A DNA stretch of 64,000 nt from Collybia mongolica (lineage: Eukaryota; Basidiomycota; Agaricomycetes; Agaricales; Clitocybaceae). The stretch covers positions 186,001-250,000 of the forward strand of contig JAAXNY010000010.1 in the NCBI GenBank assembly GCA_013420905.1, in the 5' to 3' direction. A model generated the notes under the pieces. The model saw only the letters and a list, made by a program, of their open reading frames with translations. It searched no databases and was not told the DNA's origin. Shown here piece by piece: positions 11,256 to 22,236 of this stretch; the stretch's first letter is position 1; every line of letters begins with the position of its first letter. Position numbers and translations under genes: made by a program.

Positions 11256-12244
11256 ATGTCCCAACTCGCGCCCCAAAACGACACCAACACCTCCATCAAA
11301 ACTACCGGGCCAGAACCTCCCAAGCCAAAGTCCTTCCCCAATGCCGTCCGGCGCATCGTAACCGGAAATAACGACGCGCTCGACGGAAGCATCGTCAACG
11401 AGGCCCGCATCCCCTTCGAGGTCCGTCCACCCCAACAACCGCATCTTTGATACTCATACCTATCGAGAAACCCGCAAACCCCGTCCCGGCAGCCAACAGG
11501 CTATTGGGGCATGTCGCAAGCGCGCATATGGAAGACGTCCGAAACCCCATCCAACGATACCAACATCGCCAGCGAGTACGTATACGAACACACGTCAGAT
11601 CGCCCCGCGACTTCGAGGTTTTCTTCGTGTCTCGCGTTTGCGATCACTTATACATACACATAAATTGAGGCTTCCTTTTTTTTTTTTTTTCCTTACATTT
11701 TAGCGTTGACGGCGCGTCGCGGGACGGCGATCGGATGCAAGGCTATGTGCACAGTATGGGAACCAACTTTTTCATCCAAGACTTCGCCCCCGGCGCGTTA
11801 GTCCCAATGGTGCGTAGCCGCAGTGCCCAATCGCACCCAGTACGCACGCTCATGGCCCCCCAAAAACACGTCCCGACCAACCATCTAGCACGTCAGCCAC
11901 ACCGTCGACTACTTTCTCATGGGTACGTGTGTGTGTGTGCGTGTGGGGGGGTGGGGGGAGCGCAACAGCGTTTCTACTGCTGATGGAACCGCCTGCTGAC
12001 CTCGCGATGTGTATCAGTTTTAGGCACCATGGTCAGCTTTACTGAGCAGGGAGACGAGTTCGCCGCAACGGCCGGGGACGTCGTCGTGCGAAAGGGGAAT
12101 ATGCACGGGTGGAGAAATCCAGGCCCGGAATGGGCACGCTGGGTGGCGGTCATTTTGGATGCGGAGCCTGCGGTGCGCAATGGCAGGTCGTTGAGCGAGG
12201 GTATGAAGGGGTCTACTGGGGAGACGGAGATAGTACATACTTAG
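11256..12244 (+). CDS. single-domain cupin protein
   Basis: Five exons (11256-11420, 11493-11575, 11704-11809, 11889-11922, 12018-12244) give 204 aa. The N-terminal VRRIVTGNNDALDGSIV and the RIWKTSETPSNDTN block are typical of a fungal family of small cupins. The cupin barrel follows with HVSHTVDYFLMVLGTM (metal-ligand motif 1) and AGDVVVRKGNMHGWRNPG (motif 2). The barrel's His residues suggest a bound metal. Members are annotated only as cupin-domain proteins, so no reaction can be assigned. Its 3' end lies 107 bp from the 3' end of the sesquiterpene synthase (convergent), so it could belong to that cluster. The first intron's acceptor was chosen to keep the frame and is the least certain. 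Confidence 0.82.
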
Positions 12245-12288
12245 TGTCTAAAACTAAAATACGGGAAGTAAACCATGGAAAGAAGGAA

Positions 12289-12293
<5 letters not shown>

Positions 12294-12329
<36 letters not shown>
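12294..12329. repeat. (GA)n microsatellite
   Basis: Eighteen uninterrupted GA/AG units between the convergent cupin and terpene synthase genes, in the presumed 3' untranslated region. Confidence 0.97.
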
Positions 12330-12332
<3 letters not shown>

Positions 12333-12351
12333 AATAAAAAAAAAGACCACA

Positions 12352-13657
12352 CTACTGGCGGACGGGCATGAGCGGTGGGGGTTTCGATTTAGGTAGCAAC
12401 TCGACTAAGCGGTGTTTCATGACCTCGCCGTTCCGCTCGCCGAAGAATCGATGACTTTCGAAGCTCCACTCATAGTTGGCCGTCACCCAATTTCCCAAAC
12501 CCCATGCATATTGGTGCAGACAGAGCACCCCATAGTCGCCGTCGTCGACACTGGGAAGGTGCTTCAGACCGTCGATAAAATCCCGACAGCGCTGTCTGTA
12601 CCACTCCCCCACCAGGTCCATCGCCGCTTGGACGGTCAGGGTCTTGTCCCCGTCCATAAGGACGATGACCAAATTGTGTATATCGCCTCGTGCCTGTTCC
12701 ACGTTGAAAGAAACGATATCCTAAAAATAAAAGTTGTCAGACTCGGACTGACTCGGCGGGGGTGCAAAGAAAGGTGGGGGCATCACATTTGCCACCGCGA
12801 TAAGCTCAATCGCGATCGTCTCCAGCTCCTTGACGGCCGGGCTATCCAGCAGCTCGTCCGCGATCTCCAGCGGGAGCAGGAGGCAGTCCAGCGAAGGCTT
12901 GATGGCGCCGGTGTAGCGCCGCAGGTCCAGGTACTCCGCCATCGACTTGCGCACGCTCTTATGCTGGCGGTCCTCCGCCTCTTGCGTCATCGCGCGGACG
13001 TAGTCCTCGTAACTCTTGACGAACCGGCGTATCGTGGTGTTGCTCGCTGTCTCGAGTGCCCGAGCCCAGAAACTTGATACCCCGCGCGCGCGCGCATGTT
13101 CACGTCAGTTTTATTGTGTTGCGAGGTTGGGGGGGACGGGAGGGGATGTGCCTCACCTTCGGAGCAGCTCCGCGAGACGATGCTCCCTAAAGTCCCTCTC
13201 CTTCTCCGGATGCCTTCACCACGCCATATGAGATCATGAGCAAACCAACCCATCCACGCGTAACCAGGGGGGTAGGAGGGGGAGGGGGAGGGAAAAGAGG
13301 GGGGGGGGGGACCCACCTCAGCGCATCCATCATCGCATCCGCCACCGCACGCGCCTCCACAGGCCCCAAGCGGTCACTAATCTCGTCCACCGCAAACAGG
13401 ATATTCATGAGGTCGCACGCGGTGCGGAAGTGCGCGCGGGAGTGGTGCGGGTACGCCATGGACCCCAGGAGCCCGGGCAGGATCGCCTGGAACGCGCGCT
13501 GGCGGTCCGCGGGGAAGAGCTTGTGCGCCTCGGCCCAGCGCGCGCTCTCGGCGGCGACGTCGGCGTAGTGCGGGTTGGTGGAGCGGGGGAAGGGCCAGTC
13601 GCGGTGGATGTCGGGCAGGCGGAAGGACGCCGGCGGGGCGGGCTTGGGGGTGGACAT
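12352..13657 (-). CDS. sesquiterpene synthase (class I terpene cyclase)
   Basis: Four exons (13317-13657, 13157-13213, 12787-13072, 12352-12720) give 350 aa, the usual length for basidiomycete cyclases of the Cop/Omp type. The enzyme should ionise farnesyl diphosphate with Mg2+ and cyclise it in the cytosol. The first metal-binding motif is DEISD at residues 91-95 (D(D/E)xxD class). The second, NSE/DTE, is N228-D-I-V-S232-F-N-V-E236. Basic residues R184/R185 before it (LDLRRYTGAIKP) fit the diphosphate sensor. The C-terminal block WSFESHRFFGE is family-typical, but the usual Arg-Tyr pair is Arg319-Phe320. The product cannot be predicted from this. It is head-to-head with P450-1 across 1.5 kb. 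Confidence 0.93.
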
Positions 13658-15160
13658 GGCTGGAGAAGAATTTGGGTGCTGTGTGCTGTGTGCTGTGGAC
13701 TGTGGACTGTGTGCTGTTGCACCTCTTGCGCGAGCGATGTGGCGGCCCGCGCGCTGTTGATTGAAATTGGGAATCGGAATCGATATCTATACCCGGGCCC
13801 CCCGTCTGTGCGCGGAGGTGTGTATGTGTTACGTGTGTATGCATATATATGTATATATATGTGTGTGTGCCTTGGATCTGGGGCGAGATGCCCGATGGGT
13901 TACGGAAGGGCTACACTTAGGCCTGGCATCAGAAATTCTGGGCACGATAACGGGGAAGAAGGGGCAGGGGCAGGGGCAGGGCAGGGTGGTTTTGGTTTGG
14001 CGGCGCCCATACGGAACGCATGCAGTACCGGCCTTGATCGTTGGGCTGGCGAAGAGGTACCCATAGGTATCCACCTATACCTGTGATAGCCGCCGCCCGC
14101 GTGCACGCACGCACGTATGTGCTTACTCCCACCCACCCGCGTTGGTGGTCATCTGGGCCCCTGCAATTAATAAGTATGGGCCCCGGATGCGCAATCGCCC
14201 GTGTTTGAAACTTGATGGAGCCAGGAGCAGCGCGCTGTGGTCCCAATTTTCCCGTATGCACACGAAGTATTCGCGAGATATCTGCGATGATATGCGGGGG
14301 GTTATCTTAATCAGCCAGTCCCAGGCAATCATAAGTTGGGTGATGCATATGTGTGTGAATGCTGTAACTTGACCCATCCAACGCGAATCTGCGATCTGCG
14401 CTGGTCCTTGGGGGGTTAAGCATCACACTCAAATTTGAGATGGCGGCGATTTGTGTCACTTACTAATTAATATCAGTTGATGTGTTGCGCGTCCGGATTC
14501 GGAGTACGTGGAGTAAGGCACAGCGGCACGTGGTATTGACCGTGATGGCATCGCGGCTATTTCCATCCGATTGAATCGCTCTTCCCCATTTGTCTGGAGC
14601 GTCTAATACACTTTTTCCTCTTCAGTTCTGTTGCGTAACAAACTCCACCCCACTGAGCACATTACATATCCCACTCCGCTCTGCGCGCAGACGCGTACTC
14701 CCCGGGGAAACAAAAAAACAAATCGCCACGTCGACACATGCGAAAACAAAGAAGAGGCAGGGATTGCTCCCATGCGCAGCGTCTTATCTGCCCGGGACAC
14801 TAGCATCAGAAGGCGACACAGGTGAGCTGTGAGCTCAACAGCATCCTTGGGCTGAGCAATTACCTAGGCCTTGAGTGAGTACGCCTATACTATTTGTCCC
14901 CATTTGGTTCGTGCACGCGAGGCTGGATCGGCGATCCAGAGATCGCCTCATGAGATCGCAGCTGGCCCAGAACAGGATCCGTTGGTTCTCAATCGGATTA
15001 CGGCCTGGACACTTTGTTTTGATACGGCGCTCCCATCGTGGCCCCGCATTTCAAACTTAAGAAAGAACCTCAACTGATGAGCTGCACGTAAAAAAAAAAA
15101 AAAAACAACAACAACCGACTGGGGTCTGTCATCTCCTGCCTCTCGCTGTGATCTTAAACC
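13658..15160. promoter_or_regulatory. divergent promoter region of sesquiterpene synthase and P450-1
   Basis: About 1.5 kb between two start codons pointing outward. It contains TG/TA-rich simple sequence at about 13833-13870 and a palindromic CACGTG at 14527-14532. A 12-bp string TGGCATCAGAAA occurs at 13924-13935, with a partial copy (GCATCAGAA) near 14803. Both CACGTG and the 12-mer recur in the other divergent promoter of the cluster (19736-20234). No gene was recognised inside. Confidence 0.55.
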
Positions 15161-17791
15161 ATGCACAGAGCCGCGCCGTACATCGCTGTCCTATTGCCAG
15201 CCTTGGGCCTGCAACTCTGGCTTGCAAAGCTGGAGTCCCCGCTGGCGAGCTACCTGCGTTATTCATTGTGCCTCGCTGTCTTTTGCCGCGTTACCTTTCC
15301 GATGATCAGCGCTCTCTACCGCTGGAACTTTGTCATGCTGAAAGGTCTCGCAGGCCCCAAGTCGCCGAGCCTTATCTACGGACATATGGCCAACTTTTAC
15401 CTCAACGAGTGCGACTCCTTGTACTATGAGTGGGAGAAACAGTGAGTGCGAGATTCGCCTGCACTTCCAGCCGCCTGACACAACTACATCAAAAAGGTTC
15501 GGCCTTGTATATCGGATTGAAAGCTCGTTTAAAGTTAGGAAAAGCTAATTATAGAATGGAACAATTTGTTGATGGATTTATACTGCAGGAACCCGTGCTG
15601 GTTCTTACGGACCCGAAGGGAATCTCATACGTTTTAAATAACGACATCAAGTTTCCTCGTTCGGAAGCTACAAAGCAAGTACTGCAGGCAGCGGTAAGTA
15701 ACAACCCTGACACTGTGGTTTAATTGACAGTCCAACCTAGTTCTCTGGTGGTCTGTTTGTGAACGACGGTGCGAAATCTACGGATATATCCTATGTGGAA
15801 AAACTGATGCCTCATCTAGGCGAGGAGCATCGGCGGCAGCGAAAACCTATCAATAGCGCATTCACGTAAGCATATTTTTTTTTAGTCTCGCATCGACGCA
15901 GGGAATCACGCCAGCAGGGGCCTCGCCGTGCAAGAGCTTTCAGACACCCTTTACGATCTCGCAGATCAGGTGAGCGGTTCCATCCCATTCCGCGTTCAAC
16001 CGGTTCTCATGTGCGTCAAGATCCGCGAGAGCTGGCAAGCCGAGCTGCAAGCGCTTCCCTCTCGTTGCGGTACATTCGATGTATCGAGACGGATTCAAGT
16101 CCTTACGTGCGGAGATTTTCCTTTTCACTAACCCTTTTTTTTTTTTTTCTGATGATGACTACAACGGCAAACAGCACAGACGCCTTCTCGCGGACCGGGT
16201 TTGCTTACAGTATAGCCGACTCCTCTGGGCCGATAGCAGACCTCCTCGACCGGCTGAGAGGGCTCGAAGATAACCACTTCACCGTGCTCCTCCAGCTGCT
16301 CCTCAACAAAGTCCCATCCCTGGTCAACATCCCGAACCCAGTGACGAAGAAATGGCGAAGACTGCGCATCGAGCTCGGGAAGATCGCAGACGAGGTATGG
16401 GACAAGGGCGTCGCGAAGAAAAAGTTCCACTCAAAACTTCTCGACGGAATCGGTGAGAGGGGAATATCTCTATTTTTTTTTTTCTCCTTTACATCCTGCG
16501 ATCGGTTACTGACGAGGGGCGATTTAAAAAGGCAAGCAGGACCGCGATCTCGCTATATCGCACGTAAGTCCGTCTCGCCAAGTAACCCCCCCCCCCTGGT
16601 CCTTAAAAAGCGCGACCCTTACCCTTAGATCGTGGCGTTGCTGTACGCCGGAAGCGAAACGACAGCAAACATCATCACCGTGAGTCTACGTCTACCCGAT
16701 CCCCCACCATCACCGCGTTCTGGGCTGACGATGACGCTCTCGATGGCAGGAAACACTGCACAAACTCGCGCTGTTCCCGCGGATCCAGGAAAAGCTGCGC
16801 GCAGAGCTGGCCGGCTTCAGCGAGAAGAGCGGGGGCGCGATCCCCTACGAGGACCTCATGAGCGCGAGCTCGCTGCCCTACTTTGACGCCGTCGTGAAAG
16901 AGGCGCTCAGGGTCCTTACCAGCGTCCCGCAGCTCAGTCGACAGGTACGCATCCTTACCCCCCCCCCCTCCGGATACATAGCCGCCCCTGATCCCTGATC
17001 CCTGATCTGCCCCTGCCCCTGCCCCTCCCCTTTCCCCTGATCCCTTCCCCCCTCTCTCTCTCTCGCCGCCCACAGGCACGCGAAGAAGACATCATCCCGC
17101 TCGAATACCCCATCACGATAGACGGCCAGCGCGTCACCGAAATCCGCGTCTTCCCCGGGCAGACGATCCACATGCCGACCAGGGACGGCGTGAACACGTC
17201 GCCGAGGCTGTGGGGGCCGACGGCGAAGCAGTTCGTCCCGGAGAGGTGGCTGGATGGGCCCTTGCCGGAGGATGCACTGAATATACGGATTCCGGGACAT
17301 GTGCTTTCGTTTGGGGATGGGTAAGCGAGTTTTTTTTTTTTTTGCTTTTTTTGCCTTGATTTTTTTTCGTTATCCCCCCACTGTAGGCCGAAGATATGCG
17401 TTGGCCGCTTTTTTGGTGAGTGGTTGGTAGTGCTAGTGCTGTAACATGTAGCTAACGTGTTTCGTTTTTTTTTTTTTTTTTTTTTTTTTTTTTCGCTTTT
17501 TTTTTTGTGGTGGGTCTGTGTTACAGCACTTGCGGAATTCAAAGTGAGTACCTGTCAGACCCACCCATTAAGCGCGTGCACGCAAGCTCATGCAATCGTT
17601 CCCCCCCCCCCCCCGTGTTCCGTGTTTAGATCTTCATCGCGACGTTGGTGCAGCATTTTGAGTTTGGGCTGTCGCCGAAGGACGGAGAGAGGGAGATTGT
17701 GTTTCACCTTACTGGGCCGACGGCCAAGGCGAGGGTGAAGGGGCGGGAGGGGGAGGGCGCGCAGCTTCCGCTTGCGGTGAGGATGTTGTAG
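15161..17791 (+). CDS. cytochrome P450 monooxygenase 1 of the terpenoid cluster
   Basis: Fifteen exons, some only 17-37 nt, splice to 547 aa in one frame. The enzyme is expected to hydroxylate or otherwise oxidise a lipophilic substrate at the endoplasmic reticulum with electrons from P450 reductase. Seen in order: hydrophobic N-terminal anchor; EEHRRQRKPINSAF (C-helix, WxxxR region); AGSETT in helix I; KEALR (ExxR); PERW; and the haem loop FGDGPKICVG with the cysteine ligand. Basidiomycete P450 genes often have this many small exons. Several introns carry long T, C or CT runs (for example ~27 T near 17466), where assembly errors could arise. It is divergently paired with the sesquiterpene synthase, so its likely substrate is that synthase's product. 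Confidence 0.92.
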
Positions 17792-18108
17792 TTTGGCCCT
17801 GGGGGGTTGAGGGATGGGGGTGGGCGGGCGGGTTAGGTTGGATTTGTTTATTTTATTTGGGGAGGGTCAGAGAATGTGTTGTGTATGTATATGACTTGGT
17901 ATGCGGGCAATTGTATGTGTGTGTTGTGTTGTTTATTGTTTATCGTTGAAGAGGGTGGTTCTGGTATTCCGGGCTTTCGCGCAAAAAAAAATATACACGG
18001 TACATATCCAGTTGCCATACTGACTAACCCCCCCTAATACCTACCACCTCAAACCCGGATCCAGCAACCCACCCACCTCCTTACCCCACCCACCTCACCC
18101 CCACCTCC
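17792..18108. other. intergenic region between convergent P450 genes
   Basis: 317 bp of GT-rich then AC-rich sequence between the 3' ends of the two P450 genes; shared terminator region by position. No gene seen. Confidence 0.6.
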
Positions 18109-19735
18109 CTACCTCCTCACAACAGACTCAAACACCACCCCCAACTCCACGGGCAAATTCAAATTCGTCGAGAACGAAAACGCATTCCGCACGCGCTCCC
18201 GGTGCACCGACCCAGGAGGGAGCGCCCACCGGAACTCGCGCAGCAGCAGCGCCGTGACCGTGCGGAGCTCCCACATCGCAAAGTGCCGCGCGGGGCACTG
18301 CCGCAGCCCCGCGCCGAAGAACGCCGTCCGTCCCGCCGGTCCCGGTCCCGAGCCCACTCCAGTCCCCGCAGGGCCCACGTCCGAGCCCGAGCTTGAGCCC
18401 GCCCCGACGAAGCGCTCAGGGACGTACTCCTCATGGCGCGCCCACGTGCGCTCGAGGTGGTGCACGCCCGCCATGCTGAAGCACATGAGCGTGCCGGGGG
18501 GGACGGGGTACTTCCCGAGCGTGGTGGGGGCGGCGTTGCGGCGGGGGAGGGTGAAGTTGGAGGGGTTGTTCATGCGCATGGATTCTTGGATGCAGGCGAA
18601 GAGGAAGGGCATGTGTGCGAGGCGGGTCGTGTCGAGCGTGTCGGTTGGGTCGGTTGAGTTGGGTGGGGCGAGGACGCGGGTGACCTCGGCGCGCGCGGTG
18701 GTTTGGTGTTCTGGGTTCGTGGCAAAGTAGTAGATGATGGAGGAGAGGGCGCCTGCGGTGGTTTCCTGTGCGGGGGCGGGGGCGGGATTACGTGAGTTGG
18801 CTGGATCTGGGGTTGAAGGGGGGAGACTTACGTGTCCGGCTACGAAGAACAGGGAGACGTTGTCCAGGACGTCTTTTTCAGAAAAGGACGGCTCGGCGAG
18901 CATGAGCGAGATGAGGTCGTTGCCGGGATTCGTCGCCTTTTCCTTGATGAGGTCCGAAAAGTGCGCGCGCAGGTACCGCGCATCGTCGACGAGGCCCTTG
19001 CGCGGGAAGTACTTGTCGAGGAAGGGCAGGAATATGTACGGCGGCGCGGTCAGGCCCTCCATGCAGCGGTTGTAGGTGCTCGTGATGGGGGCGTCGGGGC
19101 GGTCGATGGCGCGGATATCGCTCCCGAGGATGGTGGTGCTGAGGATATCGATGGTGAGGCGCCGCGCGAGGGTGTCCCAGCGCACCGCGCTTCCCGCTCC
19201 CGCGTCCCGGTGCATCGCGTCGAGGAGCCGCTGCGCGACGGCGGCAAAGTCGCGGATGGGCGGGGGGCGGAGGAAGACGGAGGTGACGACGCGCGAGTGC
19301 CGTTTCCACTCGTCGCCGTTCGTGAAGACGAGGTTCTGGTGCCCGACGAATTTCCAGAAGAGGAGATCTTGGGGTGGGAGTTGCCGGACCCAGGTTTTGT
19401 CTTTCATGGCGCTCTGGCCGACCTGGTACGTGTATTTGATTTAAGGGGGCGGGGGTGGTGTGTGTGTGTATGCGTGATTGACGTACTTCGTAGTCGATGA
19501 TGTGCACGACCCACATGGCGAACGCCCAGACCAACACCACGGGTTCTCCCTTTTCATTGGCGAAAGGCAGGATAAGCCGCCGAATGCGCTGGTCTTCGGG
19601 TTCGAGGGAGAGGTAGCTGAAGAGTAGGGGTAGGAGAGGCGCTCTGGGGAGGTGGGAGAGCCTCGACGGGACGATGAAGAGTAGCTTGGCTACTGCGAAG
19701 AGCGCTGCAATGGAAAGCAAGAGGAAAAAAGACAT
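18109..19735 (-). CDS. cytochrome P450 monooxygenase 2 of the terpenoid cluster
   Basis: Three exons (19487-19735, 18832-19422, 18109-18765) give 498 aa. The start gives an N-terminal membrane anchor (MSFFLLLSIAALFAVAKLLF). The helix-I motif AGHETT is split by an intron exactly between H280 and E281. ESMR at 341-344 is the ExxR motif, PERF is at 396-399, and the haem loop is FGAGLRQCPA with ligand C437. The residue two after the cysteine is Ala rather than the usual Gly. A Gly/Ser-rich insertion of about 25 residues precedes the haem loop. With only three exons it differs strongly from P450-1, so the two are not recent duplicates. It is head-to-head with the O-methyltransferase gene. Confidence 0.93.
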
Positions 19736-20234
19736 GAGAGGTCAAGCTATTCCTCGCGGATCCATTGATGAGGAATAGGCCCAGATCTACGACCGATTGA
19801 GTGTACATGAAGAAACTCCCCAATCAAAAGAAAATGATGGTACGAAACGCCCGTGTGCAGCCATTTGGGGAAAGCGGGGGCTGATCATGACTGTGACTTG
19901 GGATTTCTTGATTTCTCACGTGTACGGTATCATTTTAGTCTTGGAGATTCGCGTGGGTCGTGGCATCAGAAACTGATCTCCGACGCCACCGATATCCGCT
20001 CAATCAACGTCTGATTACCAACTTGTACGTCAGCCTGTTGGACGCCTTCTGATCCCCCCCCCAACTGACATCCGATCTTATCTGAATCCAATCCGTAATT
20101 CGATCGCCGTGCTGTAGTCATCCTCCATGCGCGCTAGAAGAAGGCCAACCTGCATATGCCTGGCTCTGAGGCTGTATATATAATATATATCCTATACCCA
20201 CTCAACCCCTCACCCCAAACCCAAAACTTGAACA
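19736..20234. promoter_or_regulatory. divergent promoter region of P450-2 and the O-methyltransferase
   Basis: 499 bp between the two outward start codons. CACGTG lies at 19917-19922 and TGGCATCAGAAA at 19961-19972, both also found in the synthase/P450-1 promoter region. A strong TATA-like stretch (tatatataatatatat) at about 20173-20189 sits roughly 50 bp before the methyltransferase ATG. Confidence 0.5.
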
Positions 20235-22236
20235 ATGTCTTCCTCCTCTCCCGACCCACTCTCTGCCCTCCTCGACATCATCAACTCCAGCACCAAACAA
20301 CTCCAATCCCTCCACGCCCAGAATGGTTCCCAGTTCCCCTCTCTCGACGACCCCATCACCCCCGGTCCGTTGGACGAGGACCCCAGAGCCGTAGAGCTCC
20401 AGAAGCTCGTCGCCGCCGCAGCCACCCAGCTGATCGCGACGGTGCGCCCGCCCAAGGATACCCTTTGGGAGCTCGTCCCCGGGATGTATCTATCGGCGGC
20501 TATAGGCTTTGTCGTGGACGTCAATATACCCGAGATCCTGAGCGAGGCCCCGAACCATGTGAGCACTCGCATATAGTGAGGGTTTTGACCTGGCGCTCAT
20601 TAGACGCCCCCCAGTCACTCCACGTCAAAGACATCGCATCCACAACCAACTGCGATGCCTCTCACGTAGGTCAGTACCTTCCTCCAAAATTGGCTGGCTG
20701 GCTGGCTAGATGGGTACCTGACTCTGAACCATCAGCCCGCGTGCTTCGCTACCTCGCCACCCGCCACATCTTCAGAGAACTCACTCCCGACGTATTCGCC
20801 AACAACAAACTATCCTCATCTCTCCTCAAAGGAAACGGCAAGAGCGTTCGCGAGTTACAAGCCAAGTACCCCCAACTCCCCTCCAAAACACCGTCCCCTC
20901 CATCCTCACATACTTCCCCTTATCTAGACCGCTCGAAAAATACGAAAATTCAGGAAATGCAGCATTTGTCGGACACCTGTCAGTCGCACCCATTCCATAA
21001 CGAAAGAGAAAAACACCTCGCTGACCCTAAAAAAAAAAATAATCCCCCACCCAGCGTCGGCGAAGGCCTCAAAAGCAGTTCATCCATGATCGACTTCCTC
21101 AAAAGCTCCGGCAAAGCGGGCCACAGCCCGTTCAGCATGGCCTGGGGCACCGACAAGCGGCTCTGGGACTGGTACGCCGAGCCCGACAAGGCCTGGCGCT
21201 TCGGCCGGTTCGTGGCGGCGATGCAGTTCGTCGCGCAGACGTACAAAGACTCGATCTTCCAAAACGGTGAGAATCAAAACAAACCCCCCCCCCCCCTCCC
21301 CTCCCCGTTTTCTGGACACGACGACGACGTTTTGAAAAAAAAAATTGGCGCGCTGACCTGATACTTGTATGTACAACCCAGCGTTCGACTGGAAGAGCCT
21401 CAAGACGACAGACGTGATCGTGGATGTAGGTGGGAATATGGGCACCGTCTCGCTTGCGATCGCAAAGATGTTCCCGGATACGACGTTTGTGATCCAAGAC
21501 CTCCCGCCCGTCATCGACGGCGCCAAACCGGTAAAAACCCAACCCCCCACTTCCCAACGCGGGGGACGCCCCCCGTTCATGTATAGCGACTGAGATTTTA
21601 CTTACAGTTCTGGCAAGCCAACTTCCCCGAAGCGATCGAAAGCGGCCGAGTAAAACTCGAAGGTGCGTCCTCCCAGTCTCCCTAAAAAAAAACCCATCTC
21701 ACCCATCTCACCCAACCCCCCCACCCACAGCACACGACTTCTTCCAACCCCAACCCATCAAAAACGCCGCCATCTACTTCTGCCGCTTCATCATCCAAGA
21801 CTGGCCCGACGCCGAGTGCACCACGATCCTGCGGCGCCTGCGCGACGCCGCGGGCCCCACGTCGTCGTCGAAGCTCATCCTCTTTGAGATCGGCATCCCG
21901 TACGCGTGCGCGGACCCGACGCGCTATGCGGCGGATGTGGAGCGCCGGAGCGCGCCGTACCCGCTGATTCCGAATTTGGGAAAGGGGGGGGGGACGAACC
22001 CGACTGGGGTGGATATGCAGGTGCGTTTTCTCCCTTCTCTTTTTTTCTTTTTTTCGTTCCCCTTCGGGGCTGCTGATGTTGACGCTGATGGGTGCGATTG
22101 TATTTAGATGCTGAACCTGCTGAATGGGCAAGGACGGAATATTCGGCAGTTTATTGAGCTTGGGGAGGCTACGGGGTGGAAGTTGGAGTCGGTGAAGAAT
22201 GATGAGTTGTCGATTTTTATGTTCTCTGCTGCGTAG
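20235..22236 (+). CDS. SAM-dependent O-methyltransferase (plant caffeate-OMT/fungal FlbA-like fold)
   Basis: Nine exons (20235-20558, 20615-20669, 20736-20875, 20938-20978, 21055-21266, 21382-21530, 21608-21662, 21731-22020, 22108-22236) give 464 aa. An N-terminal winged-helix dimerisation part (SLHVKDIASTTNCDASHVAR, RHIFRELTPDVFANN) is followed by the SAM-binding domain with motif I VDVGGNMGTVSLAIAK and VIQDLPPVIDGAK. It should transfer a methyl group from SAM to a hydroxyl of a small molecule. At the place where the catalytic His normally stands in HDW the protein reads IIQDWPD, so the general base may be missing. Position beside P450-2 suggests it acts on an oxidised terpenoid. Two introns have A- or C-runs where the frame depends on exact run length only inside the intron. 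Confidence 0.9.

Noticed and set aside
17458..17495. Run of about 27 T in P450-1
   Set aside because: Lies inside an intron; normal low-complexity intron sequence, with possible assembly length error but no effect on frame.
18832..19500. 222-aa plus-strand ORF
   Set aside because: Antisense to P450-2 exons; arises from high GC third positions and has no family blocks.
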